Part shown: positions 1-7,606 of the stretch, piece after piece
Position numbering within the stretch: the stretch's first letter is position 1
Layout: each line of letters begins with the position of its first letter
Source of the DNA: Phytopseudomonas flavescens
GTDB lineage: Bacteria > Pseudomonadota > Gammaproteobacteria > Pseudomonadales > Pseudomonadaceae
Assembly (NCBI RefSeq): GCF_900100535.1
Contig: NZ_FNDG01000004.1
Location: 1-64,000, forward strand
Length of the DNA stretch: 64,000 bases
Direction: 5' to 3'
Notes under the pieces: model-generated
Database searches by the model: none
What the model was told of the DNA's origin: nothing
What the model saw: the letters and a program-made list of their open reading frames with translations, nothing else
Translations under genes and position numbers: made by a program

Positions 1-346
1 GTACTTCAGCCGGACTCCTTGGCAAAGTACGCGGCGGCCTTTTTTAGGATGTCTCGCTCTTCGGTCACTCGCTTGAGTTCAGCACGCAGACGACGCAGTT
101 CGGCCTGCTGATCGTTCTCTTGCTGCCGCTTTTCCTGGGGCTTGCTGTAGCGCTTGATCCAGGCATACAGGCTGTGCACCGACATACCTAACCGCGCTGC
201 CACTTCGGCTACAGGAAGGCCACGCTCGGTCACTTGCTTGACCGCTTCGATTTTGAATTCTTCGGGGTAACGCTGGTTGCTCATGGCACCTCCTAGTGGG
301 CCTCATTATGAGGCTTGGAGGTGTCTACGAAACTAGGGGCGATTCA
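1..346 (-). mobile_element. IS3-family insertion sequence, 5' end only (cut by window edge)
   Basis: The segment carries the orfA transposase gene and ends at about position 346. Read on the minus strand the element begins TGAATCGCCCCTAGTTTCG, the style of terminus seen in many Pseudomonas IS3 members. The boundary is set where the reading frame of the interrupted restriction-type gene (347-647) stops matching. The orfB part and the other terminal repeat lie left of the window, so the target duplication cannot be checked here. Confidence 0.8.
6..284 (-). CDS. IS3/IS911-family transposase OrfA
   Basis: This 92-residue protein is the DNA-binding half of an IS3-type transposase. Residues about 5-50 form a helix-turn-helix (RYPEEFKIEAVKQV then VAEVAARLGMSVHSLYAWIK), and residues 55-85 form a leucine-zipper-like helix with heptad leucines. 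It ends in the usual ILKKAAAYFAKESG. Near the end an A6G slippery run (minus strand, positions 45-39; codons cta aaa aag) is placed as expected for the -1 frameshift that makes the OrfAB transposase in this family. OrfB is outside the window. It looks intact as far as visible. Confidence 0.93.
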   Translation of the reverse strand: MSNQRYPEEFKIEAVKQVTERGLPVAEVAARLGMSVHSLYAWIKRYSKPQEKRQQENDQQAELRRLRAELKRVTEERDILKKAAAYFAKESG

Positions 347-647
347 AGTATCGGAAAAGCTGGCTCGCATGATTGATGTTCAGCGATTCGCCAATTTTCT
401 TGCTTTCGATGAGGATCTGAATCCTCTCGTCCTTGAGAATGGCATAGTCGATTTTCTCCCCCTTCTTTGTTCCTACGTCACAGACAAACTCGGGAACTAC
501 CTCCAGTGGATCAAAGACGTCGTAGCCCAACACGTTCTGTATGAACGGCATCACAAAAGCGTTCTTTGTCGCCTCTTCTGTTTGGATCGCTGATTTCTGT
601 TGGCGAATCTTTGCTGCCAGGCTCGCCAGTCGTTCTTCAAACTCCAT
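347..647 (-). pseudogene. Type IV/HsdR-like restriction endonuclease, 5' part, interrupted by the IS
   Basis: About 100 N-terminal residues are readable before the frame runs into the IS terminus. The start MEFEERLASLAAKI and the block ending IDYAILKD with ILIESKKIG resemble the N-terminal domain of predicted type IV or HsdR-like endonucleases. In that fold the acidic D and the ExK (ESKK, about residue 82-85) are the nuclease motif. The match is from memory of the family. The rest of the gene, if still present, lies beyond the IS to the left. The gene follows the Mrr-type gene on the same strand with a 59 bp gap, so the two could have been one defence operon. Confidence 0.72.
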
Positions 648-706
648 GACATCTCTCCTTGGTCGGACATGTTTTTATGGCTGTCAGCGATACTTTGGCG
701 CTCTGA

Positions 707-1582
707 CTAGCTGATCTGGATAATGCCTTTACATCCTGGCCAGGTCGTACAACCCCAGAACTCTTGGCCTCGGTGCGGTCCTTTCTTCGCCGTGCGTTTT
801 TGCATTGTTGAGCGACAAAATGGGCAACTCGGTGTGTTGGAGGCGGGTTCTGCAATTCCCACCATTGACTTCGCTGACGCTGGTTCACGGCGCGTCTGAA
901 TCGGTGCGCGCTTGGCCGCTGCAATCCACTTTTTCAGCTCCACACCATCGACCAACCGGATATTGCGGCCGCTGGCGAATGCCTTGGCTTCGGTCGTAAA
1001 GTTCCCAGCGGTGACGACAAAGCCACCGACGGCGCCGTGCGTGACCATGGCACCGAGGAATTCGCGGATGACCGGCACGCCAACCTTGATGGCGCGCCAT
1101 TGTTTGCACTGGACGATATAACGCTCGCCCTGAGGGCTACGCAGGATCAGATCGACGCCGCCATCCGGGCCATTACCACCAGTTTCGGTGACGCCATAAC
1201 CCTTCTGGCGCAGCGCCTCGCCGACCAACTGCTCGAATTCCTGCCAGGTGATGTTTTCCAGCGTTCGACCGCCGTGGGTCGCCGCCGCGACCTCGGTGAG
1301 CAGTTTGCGGCGGCGTCTGTTGCCAAAAATCGAGGCGATGGCGCCAAGCACGAAAGCTGCAGGGATGATGTACTGGAACGCCATCGCCCAGCCTCGCAAG
1401 GCGGCACCGGTCAGATGATCTGAAAACTGGCTGGGGTCGGTAAGGCGTGGCGGGGTAGTTGTGGCGTAGCCGTGCAGCCAGTACCAACTGAGCAGCGCCA
1501 GTAAAAGGCTAAGCCACCAGGGCAAGCGACTGGCCATGGAGACAAGGTCTTCGAATACGGAGGTCTTGCGACGTCTGGCCAC
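707..1582 (-). CDS. Membrane-anchored Mrr-type restriction endonuclease with C-terminal zinc ribbon
   Basis: I choose the GTG at 1582 (291 aa) because an AGGGAAG ribosome site lies just upstream, although the frame is open to 1762. Two hydrophobic helices (about residues 21-40 and 64-86) suggest inner-membrane anchoring with the enzyme in the cytoplasm. Residues about 110-220 are the Mrr catalytic fold: GPDGGVDLIL (D140/D144) followed by YIVQCKQW (Q158, K160), the D...QxK nuclease signature. Residues 253-285 hold CPFC...WGCTTWPGCKG, a topoisomerase-type four-cysteine zinc ribbon. Such proteins cleave modified or foreign DNA in known Mrr relatives; the target here is unknown. It may have been co-transcribed with the disrupted restriction gene downstream. 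Confidence 0.88.
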   Translation of the reverse strand: MARRRKTSVFEDLVSMASRLPWWLSLLLALLSWYWLHGYATTTPPRLTDPSQFSDHLTGAALRGWAMAFQYIIPAAFVLGAIASIFGNRRRRKLLTEVAAATHGGRTLENITWQEFEQLVGEALRQKGYGVTETGGNGPDGGVDLILRSPQGERYIVQCKQWRAIKVGVPVIREFLGAMVTHGAVGGFVVTAGNFTTEAKAFASGRNIRLVDGVELKKWIAAAKRAPIQTRREPASAKSMVGIAEPASNTPSCPFCRSTMQKRTAKKGPHRGQEFWGCTTWPGCKGIIQIS

Positions 1583-1879
1583 TTCATTACTTCCCTGTCT
1601 GCGGTTGCTGACCTGCAGATGCCATTTCCCTGACTGCTTTCCTTGCAAGTCACCATGGAGCGCCCATTGAAGGACGGTTGCATTGGCCTTGCCATGGAAG
1701 GTATGGCGTATCGCTATCAATGAGGGCGACGTTAGCCAATGTGATGGGGGTACGCAAGCCATCCGATGGTAGTAATTGCGTGTTTTTGGCGAGAGGGGCG
1801 GGCGGGCTCGCAGAGGCGGGCGCCGCGATCCGGGGACTATGTTGGTGGCTTACTGATGGAGGAGCGATTGGAGTGAGTT

Positions 1880-2338
1880 CTATTGAGCAACCAGCACCTT
1901 GTCGAGCAGCTCATAGCCGGATCTGTCGGTGTAGCCACGGCTGCGGTAGAACCTGCGTGCGGGCTCGTTACCCCGGGACAGTTGCAGCGCGATATGGGTG
2001 TAGCCCCGGCGTGCGAATTCGGCTTCGGCGGCGGCCAGTAGTTCTACGCCAACTCCGCTGCCACGCTGGGATGACAGCACGAAGAACTCGTCGATTTCTG
2101 CGGTGAGCCCGAGGTATTCGAGGCTGAATACCTGAACGGCCAGCAGATAACCCACTGCGACACCGTCCACCACCGCAATCCAGCCGGCCCCCAGCTCCGG
2201 GGTGGAGAGCAGGCGAGTGAGCTGGGTGGCGACGCGCGCTTGATCGAAGCCGGTAATGCCCTCGAAGTCCCAATAGCTGGCGACCAGAGGAAGCAGGGCT
2301 GGCACGTCGTTTGGGGCCGCTTGCTGTATGCGCGTCAT
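1880..2338 (-). CDS. GNAT-family N-acetyltransferase
   Basis: This 152-residue protein is one GNAT domain. The acetyl-CoA binding segment is visible at about residues 90-105 (SSQRGSGVGVELLAAAE, an R/Q-x-x-G-x-G/A loop), followed by ARRGYTHIALQLSRGNEPARRFYRSRGY, the classic C-terminal strand-helix that closes the domain. The acyl acceptor cannot be predicted. It stands alone: the next genes on either side are more than 200 bp away. No strong ribosome site precedes the ATG at 2338, so a slightly different start is possible. The 297 bp between it and the Mrr gene show nothing recognisable. Confidence 0.85.
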   Translation of the reverse strand: MTRIQQAAPNDVPALLPLVASYWDFEGITGFDQARVATQLTRLLSTPELGAGWIAVVDGVAVGYLLAVQVFSLEYLGLTAEIDEFFVLSSQRGSGVGVELLAAAEAEFARRGYTHIALQLSRGNEPARRFYRSRGYTDRSGYELLDKVLVAQ

Positions 2339-2553
2339 GTTCTGGATCAGCCTGCTGAATGTGGCACGTGAGACCTCAGGTGAAGTGCGGCATGACAGGC
2401 TGTCACTTGCGCTTTATTCGCCCACGGCCTGGATATCGGCAGGATGATAGCCTCGTATGGACGTAGTACGCACTCTACCGGGTAGGTTGGTTGCACCGTG
2501 ACGAGTGCCATCTCGTGCAGTCGATGCCTCCCAACTTACCCGGAGCTCCAGAC

Positions 2554-3615
2554 TCAGGGAATCAGCCTGGCTTCGCGCAGGTGCTCGAATACGGCGAAGA
2601 AGGCTTCGTCGCTGGCCTGATAATCGAGGAAGCCCAGCTTGCGGCTTTTCGACATGTCGGTAACCACTTCGATAGGCCGGCCGAGGTCAGCGTCGGTGTG
2701 CCACGGGGAGATCAGGCGGGTGATGTCGGCTTCTGCCAGATCGTGTTTGGCAACCAGCTCCAGCCAGGTTGCGCCATCACCGGCCATCTGTTCTTCCAGC
2801 GGTGCAGGCTGGCCTTCGAAAGCGGCGGCTTCGATACCGAACCACTCGGCGATGCGCTGCCACATCCAGCTCCAGCGGAATACGTCACCGTTGACGATGT
2901 TGAAGGCCTGGTTGGCGGCCGCCGGTGTGGTCGAGGTCCAGAGCAATTGCTTGGCCAACTGGCGGGCGTCGGTCATGTCGGTCAGGCTGTTCCACTGCAC
3001 GGCCGAGCCGGGGAAGCGGAACGGCCGGCCGGTTTCCCGGCAGACCGAGGCGTAGACGGCGAGGGTGGTCGCCATGTTCATGGCATTGCCGACTGCCACG
3101 CCGGTGATGGTGTGCGGGCGGTGCACGCTCCAGGTGAAGCCATCGCGCCTGGCGGCGGCGAATACTTCGTCTTCCTGGGCGTAGTAGAAGTTCTCCACGT
3201 CCAGGCGGCCTTGCTCCTCGCGGAATGGTGTGTGCGGCAGGCTGCCCTTGCCGTAGGCTTCGAACGGGCCGAGGTAATGCTTGAGCCCGGTGACCAGCGC
3301 GACATGCTTGACGCTGCCGGCGGCGCGCAGGGCGTCGAGCAGGTGGCGGATCATCGCCGAGTTGACGCGGATGTTCTCCGCTTCGCTGGCCTGGCGCGCC
3401 CAGGTGGTCAGGTAGACATGGCTGGGCTTGAGCCCCGCGAGGGCGCTCGCCAGCGAAGCCGGGTCGAGCAGGTCGGCGGCCAGCGGGGTGATGTCGGCGG
3501 CGGCCTTGGGGTGACGTGCCAGGCCGGTGACCTGCCAACCCTGATCGGCCAGCAGGCGGGAGGTGGCGCTGCCAACGATGCCGCTGGCGCCAACCACCAG
3601 TGCGTGATGTGTCAT
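2554..3615 (-). CDS. SDR-family NAD(P)-dependent oxidoreductase (PRISE-like)
   Basis: The ATG at 3615 gives 353 aa and begins directly with the Rossmann strand and dinucleotide loop (residues 4-15, LVVGASGIVGSA). The protein has the length and closing region of atypical extended SDRs of the progesterone 5-beta-reductase/iridoid synthase-like (PRISE) group: YYAQEDEVFAAA, then WSVHRPHTITG, and a C-terminal FLDYQASDEAFFAVFEHLR. These enzymes reduce activated C=C bonds of enones; the bacterial substrate is unknown. An HxlR regulator is transcribed divergently 85 bp away, which often marks a reductase induced by electrophiles or quinones. That link is inference. Confidence 0.85.
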   Translation of the reverse strand: MTHHALVVGASGIVGSATSRLLADQGWQVTGLARHPKAAADITPLAADLLDPASLASALAGLKPSHVYLTTWARQASEAENIRVNSAMIRHLLDALRAAGSVKHVALVTGLKHYLGPFEAYGKGSLPHTPFREEQGRLDVENFYYAQEDEVFAAARRDGFTWSVHRPHTITGVAVGNAMNMATTLAVYASVCRETGRPFRFPGSAVQWNSLTDMTDARQLAKQLLWTSTTPAAANQAFNIVNGDVFRWSWMWQRIAEWFGIEAAAFEGQPAPLEEQMAGDGATWLELVAKHDLAEADITRLISPWHTDADLGRPIEVVTDMSKSRKLGFLDYQASDEAFFAVFEHLREARLIP

Positions 3616-3700
3616 GAGAGATTCCTTCGAAGATAGAGCATTGGCACCATAGCGATGCTGAACGCTCAAACCAAGACGGCACCAAAAGGTAACCACCCCG

Positions 3701-4081
3701 ATGCAAAGCGGATCACCCGAAGAACAGTGGCGCGAGGACTGTGCGCCGCGCCGTGTGCTGGAACTGTTTTCCACCAAGTGGACGAGCATGATCCTGCACA
3801 CCTTGCACGCTCGCCACGGCGGCAGCGCACGTGCTGGGGTGCTGCACCGCAGCCTGCCCGGCATCTCTAAGAAAATGCTGGTGCAGACGCTGCGCGAACT
3901 GGAAGCCAGTGGGCTGGTGATCCGGCAGGTATACGACAGCGTGCCACCGGCTGTCGATTACTCGCTCACCGAGCTGGGCCAGCGACTGGTCGAGCCCATC
4001 GAACTGATCTACGACTGGGCCCGGCAGAACGCTTCGGCCCTCGACGCGCTGCAGCCCAGGCAATCATCGCGCAGGCGTTGA
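3701..4081 (+). CDS. HxlR-family winged-helix transcriptional regulator
   Basis: A 126-residue single-domain regulator. The HxlR signature is clear: CAPRRVLELFSTKWTSMILHTL (the cysteine at residue 14 is the redox or ligand-sensing position in several members), ISKKMLVQTLRELEASGLVIR for the recognition helix and wing, and VDYSLTELGQRL near the C-terminus. It is divergent to the SDR reductase gene and most likely controls it and itself from the 85 bp shared interval. The inducer is not known. Confidence 0.93.
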   Translation: MQSGSPEEQWREDCAPRRVLELFSTKWTSMILHTLHARHGGSARAGVLHRSLPGISKKMLVQTLRELEASGLVIRQVYDSVPPAVDYSLTELGQRLVEPIELIYDWARQNASALDALQPRQSSRRR

Positions 4082-4119
4082 TTTTGACGGGGCGGTCGTT
4101 CTTGCAGGAGCGCCGATAG

Positions 4120-4274
4120 GGCACCTCTAAAAACTACCTGCGTTGTCATCGCAACGTTAAAAACAGGCTGGATTGCCAGTCCAGTCAAAATACTCATTTA
4201 CAGCGCGTAAACTCCGCTTTCTCGCCTGTTTTGCCTCGCGCTGACTGCCTCGCCTATGCGTTTTTAGAGGTGCC
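4120..4274. mobile_element. MITE-like element with 15 bp terminal inverted repeats and target duplication
   Basis: The 155 bp unit starts GGCACCTCTAAAAAC (4120-4134) and ends with the exact reverse complement GTTTTTAGAGGTGCC (4260-4274). It is flanked by a direct repeat CGATAG (4114-4119 and 4275-4280), as left by transposition. It holds no transposase. A fortuitous minus-strand reading frame inside it encodes the phrase NEYFDWTGNPACF. I remember similar phrases among small hypothetical proteins in Pseudomonas genomes, which would fit a dispersed repeat. Which transposase family moves it is not visible. Confidence 0.8.
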
Positions 4275-4340
4275 CGATAGTAGGTCACGGCCGCTATCGG
4301 TTCGCGCCGAGGTCGACGCTCCTGCGGGCTGTGTTTCTGA

Positions 4341-4368
4341 TGGCGCCCACACACCAGGGTGGGCGCCA
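4341..4368. repeat. Extragenic palindrome, copy 1 (TGGCGCCCAC arms)
   Basis: The arms TGGCGCCCAC and GTGGGCGCCA are perfect 10 bp inverted repeats around an 8 base loop. A second copy with the same arms and a different loop lies at 5409-5436. There is no T run, so it is a dispersed palindrome rather than an obvious intrinsic terminator. Confidence 0.75.
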
Positions 4369-4468
4369 TGTCGCGGTAGCGTCCGATTTGACAGCTTTTC
4401 ACAACTTGCCTGCCTGGCTTGACGCTACTGTTTTCCTACCGAGCCGGGCGTTAGCGCAGGAGCGAGTC

Positions 4469-4621
4469 ATGGCGGTAGAAAATGTGGGGCAACTCGACAG
4501 GGTACCGGGGCAGAGCGATCCTCAACCTGAGTTCGATGCAGCGCTCGCTGAATGGGCGCGGCGCGAACAGGCCCGCGACCAGGCGGCAGCCGCTGGCGAT
4601 GAGGCCTTCGCCCAAGCTTGA
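4469..4621 (+). CDS. Small acidic protein of unknown function (50 aa)
   Basis: I place the start at the ATG at 4469, which has a good ribosome site (CAGGAGCGAGTC). The 50-residue product is rich in Ala, Glu and Asp, with a predicted helix in the second half (FDAALAEWARREQARDQAAA). No family is recognised. It ends 8 bp before the convergent LprI-type gene. It could be non-coding, but the ribosome site and the biased composition favour a real small gene. Confidence 0.5.
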   Translation: MAVENVGQLDRVPGQSDPQPEFDAALAEWARREQARDQAAAAGDEAFAQA

Positions 4622-4629
4622 GTGCTTGT

Positions 4630-5358
4630 CTATGGACGCTGAATAAACCCGTTAAGGTACTCGACCCTATCTTGTGTCTGCTTCAGCAGGCATGCGGTAT
4701 GGATTGCGCCGAAACCACTGCCTGTCTTTGACTCATACGTCTCGAAGTCACAGCTTGCATCGCGCATCTTGATCCAGGCTCTTTGGGCATGTTTCAAATG
4801 GATGTCTTGGGTTTCTGCCGTTGAACGGGATTGAGCACTGTTTTTTTCGTATCTCGATAGCAGGCTTTGGTAGGCAGTGTTCAGCTCAGCATCGGACTTT
4901 TTCAGCTCAGCGTTCAAACATTCGTACATCTCTGGTTCGGCGTTGGCAGCTTTGCACGAACCATTTGGTGTTTCTGCGACGGTAGGGGTGCCGCACGGGT
5001 ATTTCTGGCGCAGCAGGCGAGTGATGGGCGGTGCTGCCAGCTTGCTCCATTCATTGTCTGGAATAGCGGATCCGATTTGCTCGTAGAGTTGCCAGGGAGC
5101 AAGCTGTTCAGGGATGCAGGCCCGCTGTGCCGGGGGCAATGACGCATTCAGTACCCGCTGTGTATCCATGATTCCGTAGAGATAGGAGTCACAGTCGAAA
5201 TGTGAAATCAGCCCGCTGCCCGTTTCTCCAATCACGGTGCAGGCCTCCATGAAGTAGTCGAGCGTTATTGTTTCGTGCTTGTTACGGGTATCGAGCGGTG
5301 TAATCGCATTCGCAGCGGAGCTGACTGCAATAAGCATGAGAATGGCTGCCAGTTTCAT
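4630..5358 (-). CDS. Secreted Rap1a/Tai-like plus LprI-type (DUF1311) fusion protein
   Basis: The 242-residue protein starts with a signal peptide (residues 1-18, cut after ANA). Residues about 30-125 resemble the Rap1a/Tai immunity fold: YFMEACT, then CDSYLYGIMD, CIPEQL and a closing KYPCG with paired cysteines. Residues about 133-240 are an LprI/DUF1311 domain: CKAANAEPEMYECLNAELKKSD, LNTAYQSLL, HAQRAWIKMRDASCDFE and a final cysteine with TQDRVEYL. LprI proteins inhibit lysozyme; Rap1a proteins neutralise type VI peptidoglycan amidases. A periplasmic role in protecting peptidoglycan is therefore plausible, but untested. The next upstream gene (5449-5796) is a lipoprotein on the same strand. 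Confidence 0.78.
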   Translation of the reverse strand: MKLAAILMLIAVSSAANAITPLDTRNKHETITLDYFMEACTVIGETGSGLISHFDCDSYLYGIMDTQRVLNASLPPAQRACIPEQLAPWQLYEQIGSAIPDNEWSKLAAPPITRLLRQKYPCGTPTVAETPNGSCKAANAEPEMYECLNAELKKSDAELNTAYQSLLSRYEKNSAQSRSTAETQDIHLKHAQRAWIKMRDASCDFETYESKTGSGFGAIHTACLLKQTQDRVEYLNGFIQRP

Positions 5359-5408
5359 TTTTTGTCTCTAAGGCTTGATTCGGGGTCGTTCTCAACCCGC
5401 TTATTCGA

Positions 5409-5436
5409 TGGCGCCCACGCTCCAGCGTGGGCGCCA
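5409..5436. repeat. Extragenic palindrome, copy 2 (TGGCGCCCAC arms)
   Basis: The same 10 bp arms as at 4341-4368 enclose the loop GCTCCAGC. It lies between two minus-strand genes, just after the stop of the lipoprotein gene, so it may also protect or end that transcript. Confidence 0.75.
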
Positions 5437-5448
5437 GGCGATCAAGAG

Positions 5449-5796
5449 TCAGTCGCCAGCGGGCACTGTCTTGGTCTTCACGGGCTGAGGTTGAGCCATG
5501 CCCTGCGGCCAATAGACGATGCAGCCGGCAGGGGCATTGCCGTAGCAGTTATGCGGGCTGTAGCTGGAAAGGTCTGGTTCAAAGCCCATGTCGCGCATGC
5601 ACTTGGCCTGTTCCTGAATCTTCTGCACGCCTGCACTCATTTGATCGATGAAATCGCATTGTTCGAGCGCCGTATCGACGTCGGCTTTGGCTTGTCTGGT
5701 GGGTTCCCACATTACCCGTGCAGGCTGTGCCGGTTGGTAGTACCAAGCACAGCCTGCAACGCTGGCTGCGATCATCCCTGCAATCAATTTCTTCAT
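5449..5796 (-). CDS. Small lipoprotein of unknown function
   Basis: The frame is open further upstream, but the ATG at 5796 begins a typical lipoprotein signal (MKKLIAGMIAASVAGC, lipobox cysteine at residue 16). The product has 115 residues, so the mature form is about 100 residues, with four further cysteines (C-x-F at about 48, KCMRDMGFEPD, NCYGNAPAGC). The central part (QAKADVDTALEQCDF...CMRDMGF) looks like small envelope lipoproteins that follow the pattern of repeated Cys-helix units. Function unknown. Confidence 0.75.
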   Translation of the reverse strand: MKKLIAGMIAASVAGCAWYYQPAQPARVMWEPTRQAKADVDTALEQCDFIDQMSAGVQKIQEQAKCMRDMGFEPDLSSYSPHNCYGNAPAGCIVYWPQGMAQPQPVKTKTVPAGD

Positions 5797-5863
5797 ACGT
5801 CTGTCTTCCCTGTGGTGATTTGAAAATGTGAATGCCTGGCGTGCCGGACATGCTGTCCGGCCG

Positions 5864-7309
5864 TCACGCCGGCTGCATGCCCGCACGCTTGAGCAGTTGT
5901 TTGCAGCGTTCCGACAGGTGCACCACGCGCAGGTGCTTGCCGGCCTTGCTGTAGCGCTCGCGCAGGGTCATCAGGGCGGCGATGGCCGAGTAGTCGACGA
6001 AGCTCAGGTGGCGGCAGTCGAGGGTCACGTCGGCAGGGTCGTTGGCGGCGTCGAAGAGGTTGAGGAACGGTGCGGTGGAGGCGAAGAACAGGGTGCCGTG
6101 GGGCCGATAGAGCTTGCTGCCGTCGGCTTCGATATGGCAGTCGGCGTAGAGCTCGCGGGCGTGGTGCCAGGCGAAGTTCAGCGCGGCGATGACGATACCG
6201 CAGAGTACCGCGGTGGCCAGGTCGGTGAGCACGGTGATGACGGTCACCGCGATGATCACCAGCACGTCGTTCAGCGGCACCTTGCCGAGCACCCGCAGCG
6301 AGGCCCAGGCGAAGGTCTGCTGGGCGACCACGAACATCACGCCGACCAGTGCGGCCAGGGGAATCAGTTCGATCAGCGGCGAGAGGAACAGCACGTAGAG
6401 CAGGATCATCACCCCGGCGACGATGCCGGAGAGCCGTCCGCGGCCGCCGGAGCTGAGGTTGATCATGGTCTGGCCGATCATCGCGCAACCGCCCATGCCG
6501 CCGCACAGGCCGGAGGCGAGGTTGGCCGCGCCCAGGGCCACGCACTCGCGATCCGGGTGGCCGCGGCTTTCGGTGATCTCATCGGTGAGGTTGAGGGTCA
6601 GCAGGGTTTCCAGCAGGCCGACCATGGCCATCAGCACGGCGTAGGGGAGGATGATCCACAGGGTCTCCAGGCTCCAGGGAATCTGCGGCAATGCCGGCAC
6701 GGGCAGGCCGCCGGCGATCTGCGCCATGTCGCCAAGGGTATGGGTGGGCAACTGCAGCGACCAGGTGAGCAGGCCGACGCCGAGGATCGCCGCCAGGGCT
6801 GGCGGTATGACGCGGGTCAGGCGCGGCAGGATGTAGACGATGGCCATGGTCAGCGCCACCAGGCCGAGCATCAGGTACAGCTCGTTGCCGGCTATCCAGT
6901 GGCCGTCATGCTGGAAGTGTTCCAGTTGCGCCGTGGCAATGACGATGGCCAGGCCGTTGACGAAACCGAGCATCACCGGGTGCGGCACCATGCGCACCAG
7001 CTTGCCCAGGCGCAGGGCACCGAAGGCCAGCATGATCAGCCCGCCGAGCAGTACCGTGGCGAGCAGGTAATGCACGCCGTGCTGCACCACCAGGGCGACG
7101 ATGACCACGGCCATGGAGCCCGCGGCACCGGAAATCATCCCGGGGCGGCCACCGAACAGGGCGGTGATCAGGCAGATGAAGAAGGCGCCATACAGGCCCA
7201 TCAGCGGGTTGACCTGGGCCACCAGGGCGAAGGCGATGCACTCCGGCACCAACGCGAACGATGAGGTGAGACCGGCCAGCACATCGGCGCGCAAACGGGC
7301 GATTTTCAT
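5864..7309 (-). CDS. SulP-family inorganic anion transporter with STAS domain
   Basis: A 481-residue inner-membrane protein. The start LRADVLAGLTSSFALVPECIAFALVAQVNP is the SulP signature region, followed by 12-14 hydrophobic helices up to about residue 385. A cytoplasmic STAS domain follows (about 395-475; VTLDCRHLSFVDYSAIAALMTL). Members carry sulfate, bicarbonate or dicarboxylates; the substrate cannot be read from the sequence. The gene stands alone, with fabV divergent 297 bp away. No linked carbonic anhydrase is present to argue for bicarbonate. Confidence 0.9.
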   Translation of the reverse strand: MKIARLRADVLAGLTSSFALVPECIAFALVAQVNPLMGLYGAFFICLITALFGGRPGMISGAAGSMAVVIVALVVQHGVHYLLATVLLGGLIMLAFGALRLGKLVRMVPHPVMLGFVNGLAIVIATAQLEHFQHDGHWIAGNELYLMLGLVALTMAIVYILPRLTRVIPPALAAILGVGLLTWSLQLPTHTLGDMAQIAGGLPVPALPQIPWSLETLWIILPYAVLMAMVGLLETLLTLNLTDEITESRGHPDRECVALGAANLASGLCGGMGGCAMIGQTMINLSSGGRGRLSGIVAGVMILLYVLFLSPLIELIPLAALVGVMFVVAQQTFAWASLRVLGKVPLNDVLVIIAVTVITVLTDLATAVLCGIVIAALNFAWHHARELYADCHIEADGSKLYRPHGTLFFASTAPFLNLFDAANDPADVTLDCRHLSFVDYSAIAALMTLRERYSKAGKHLRVVHLSERCKQLLKRAGMQPA

Positions 7310-7606
7310 GGTTTACCTGATCAAGCAAGACGGGTGCCCCTGCGCGGAGCAGGGCGTGGCACGGCCTGTGCGGCCTTGGAGTTGGAAGGTTGCCGATGGT
7401 AAGGAATCGTCGGGGCGAAGGCCAGTGCCGGGGAGCCGCATGGCGTGGATAGCCATGGCGTCGAGGCCCTGCGACAAAACAACCAGCCGATGAAATGTGG
7501 CCTGGCTGGCATTTGCAGCGACCAATAGGTCTAATCTCCTTTTTCTCCGGCGACCAATCGACATTACACTGTCGCCTGCCCAAAAAACGATGACGAGGTA
7601 AACGCG

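Noticed and set aside
4157..4402. 81-codon minus-strand frame ending NEYFDWTGNPACF
   Set aside because: It lies across the end of the MITE-like element and has no ribosome site. The phrase belongs to the repeat, not to a gene.
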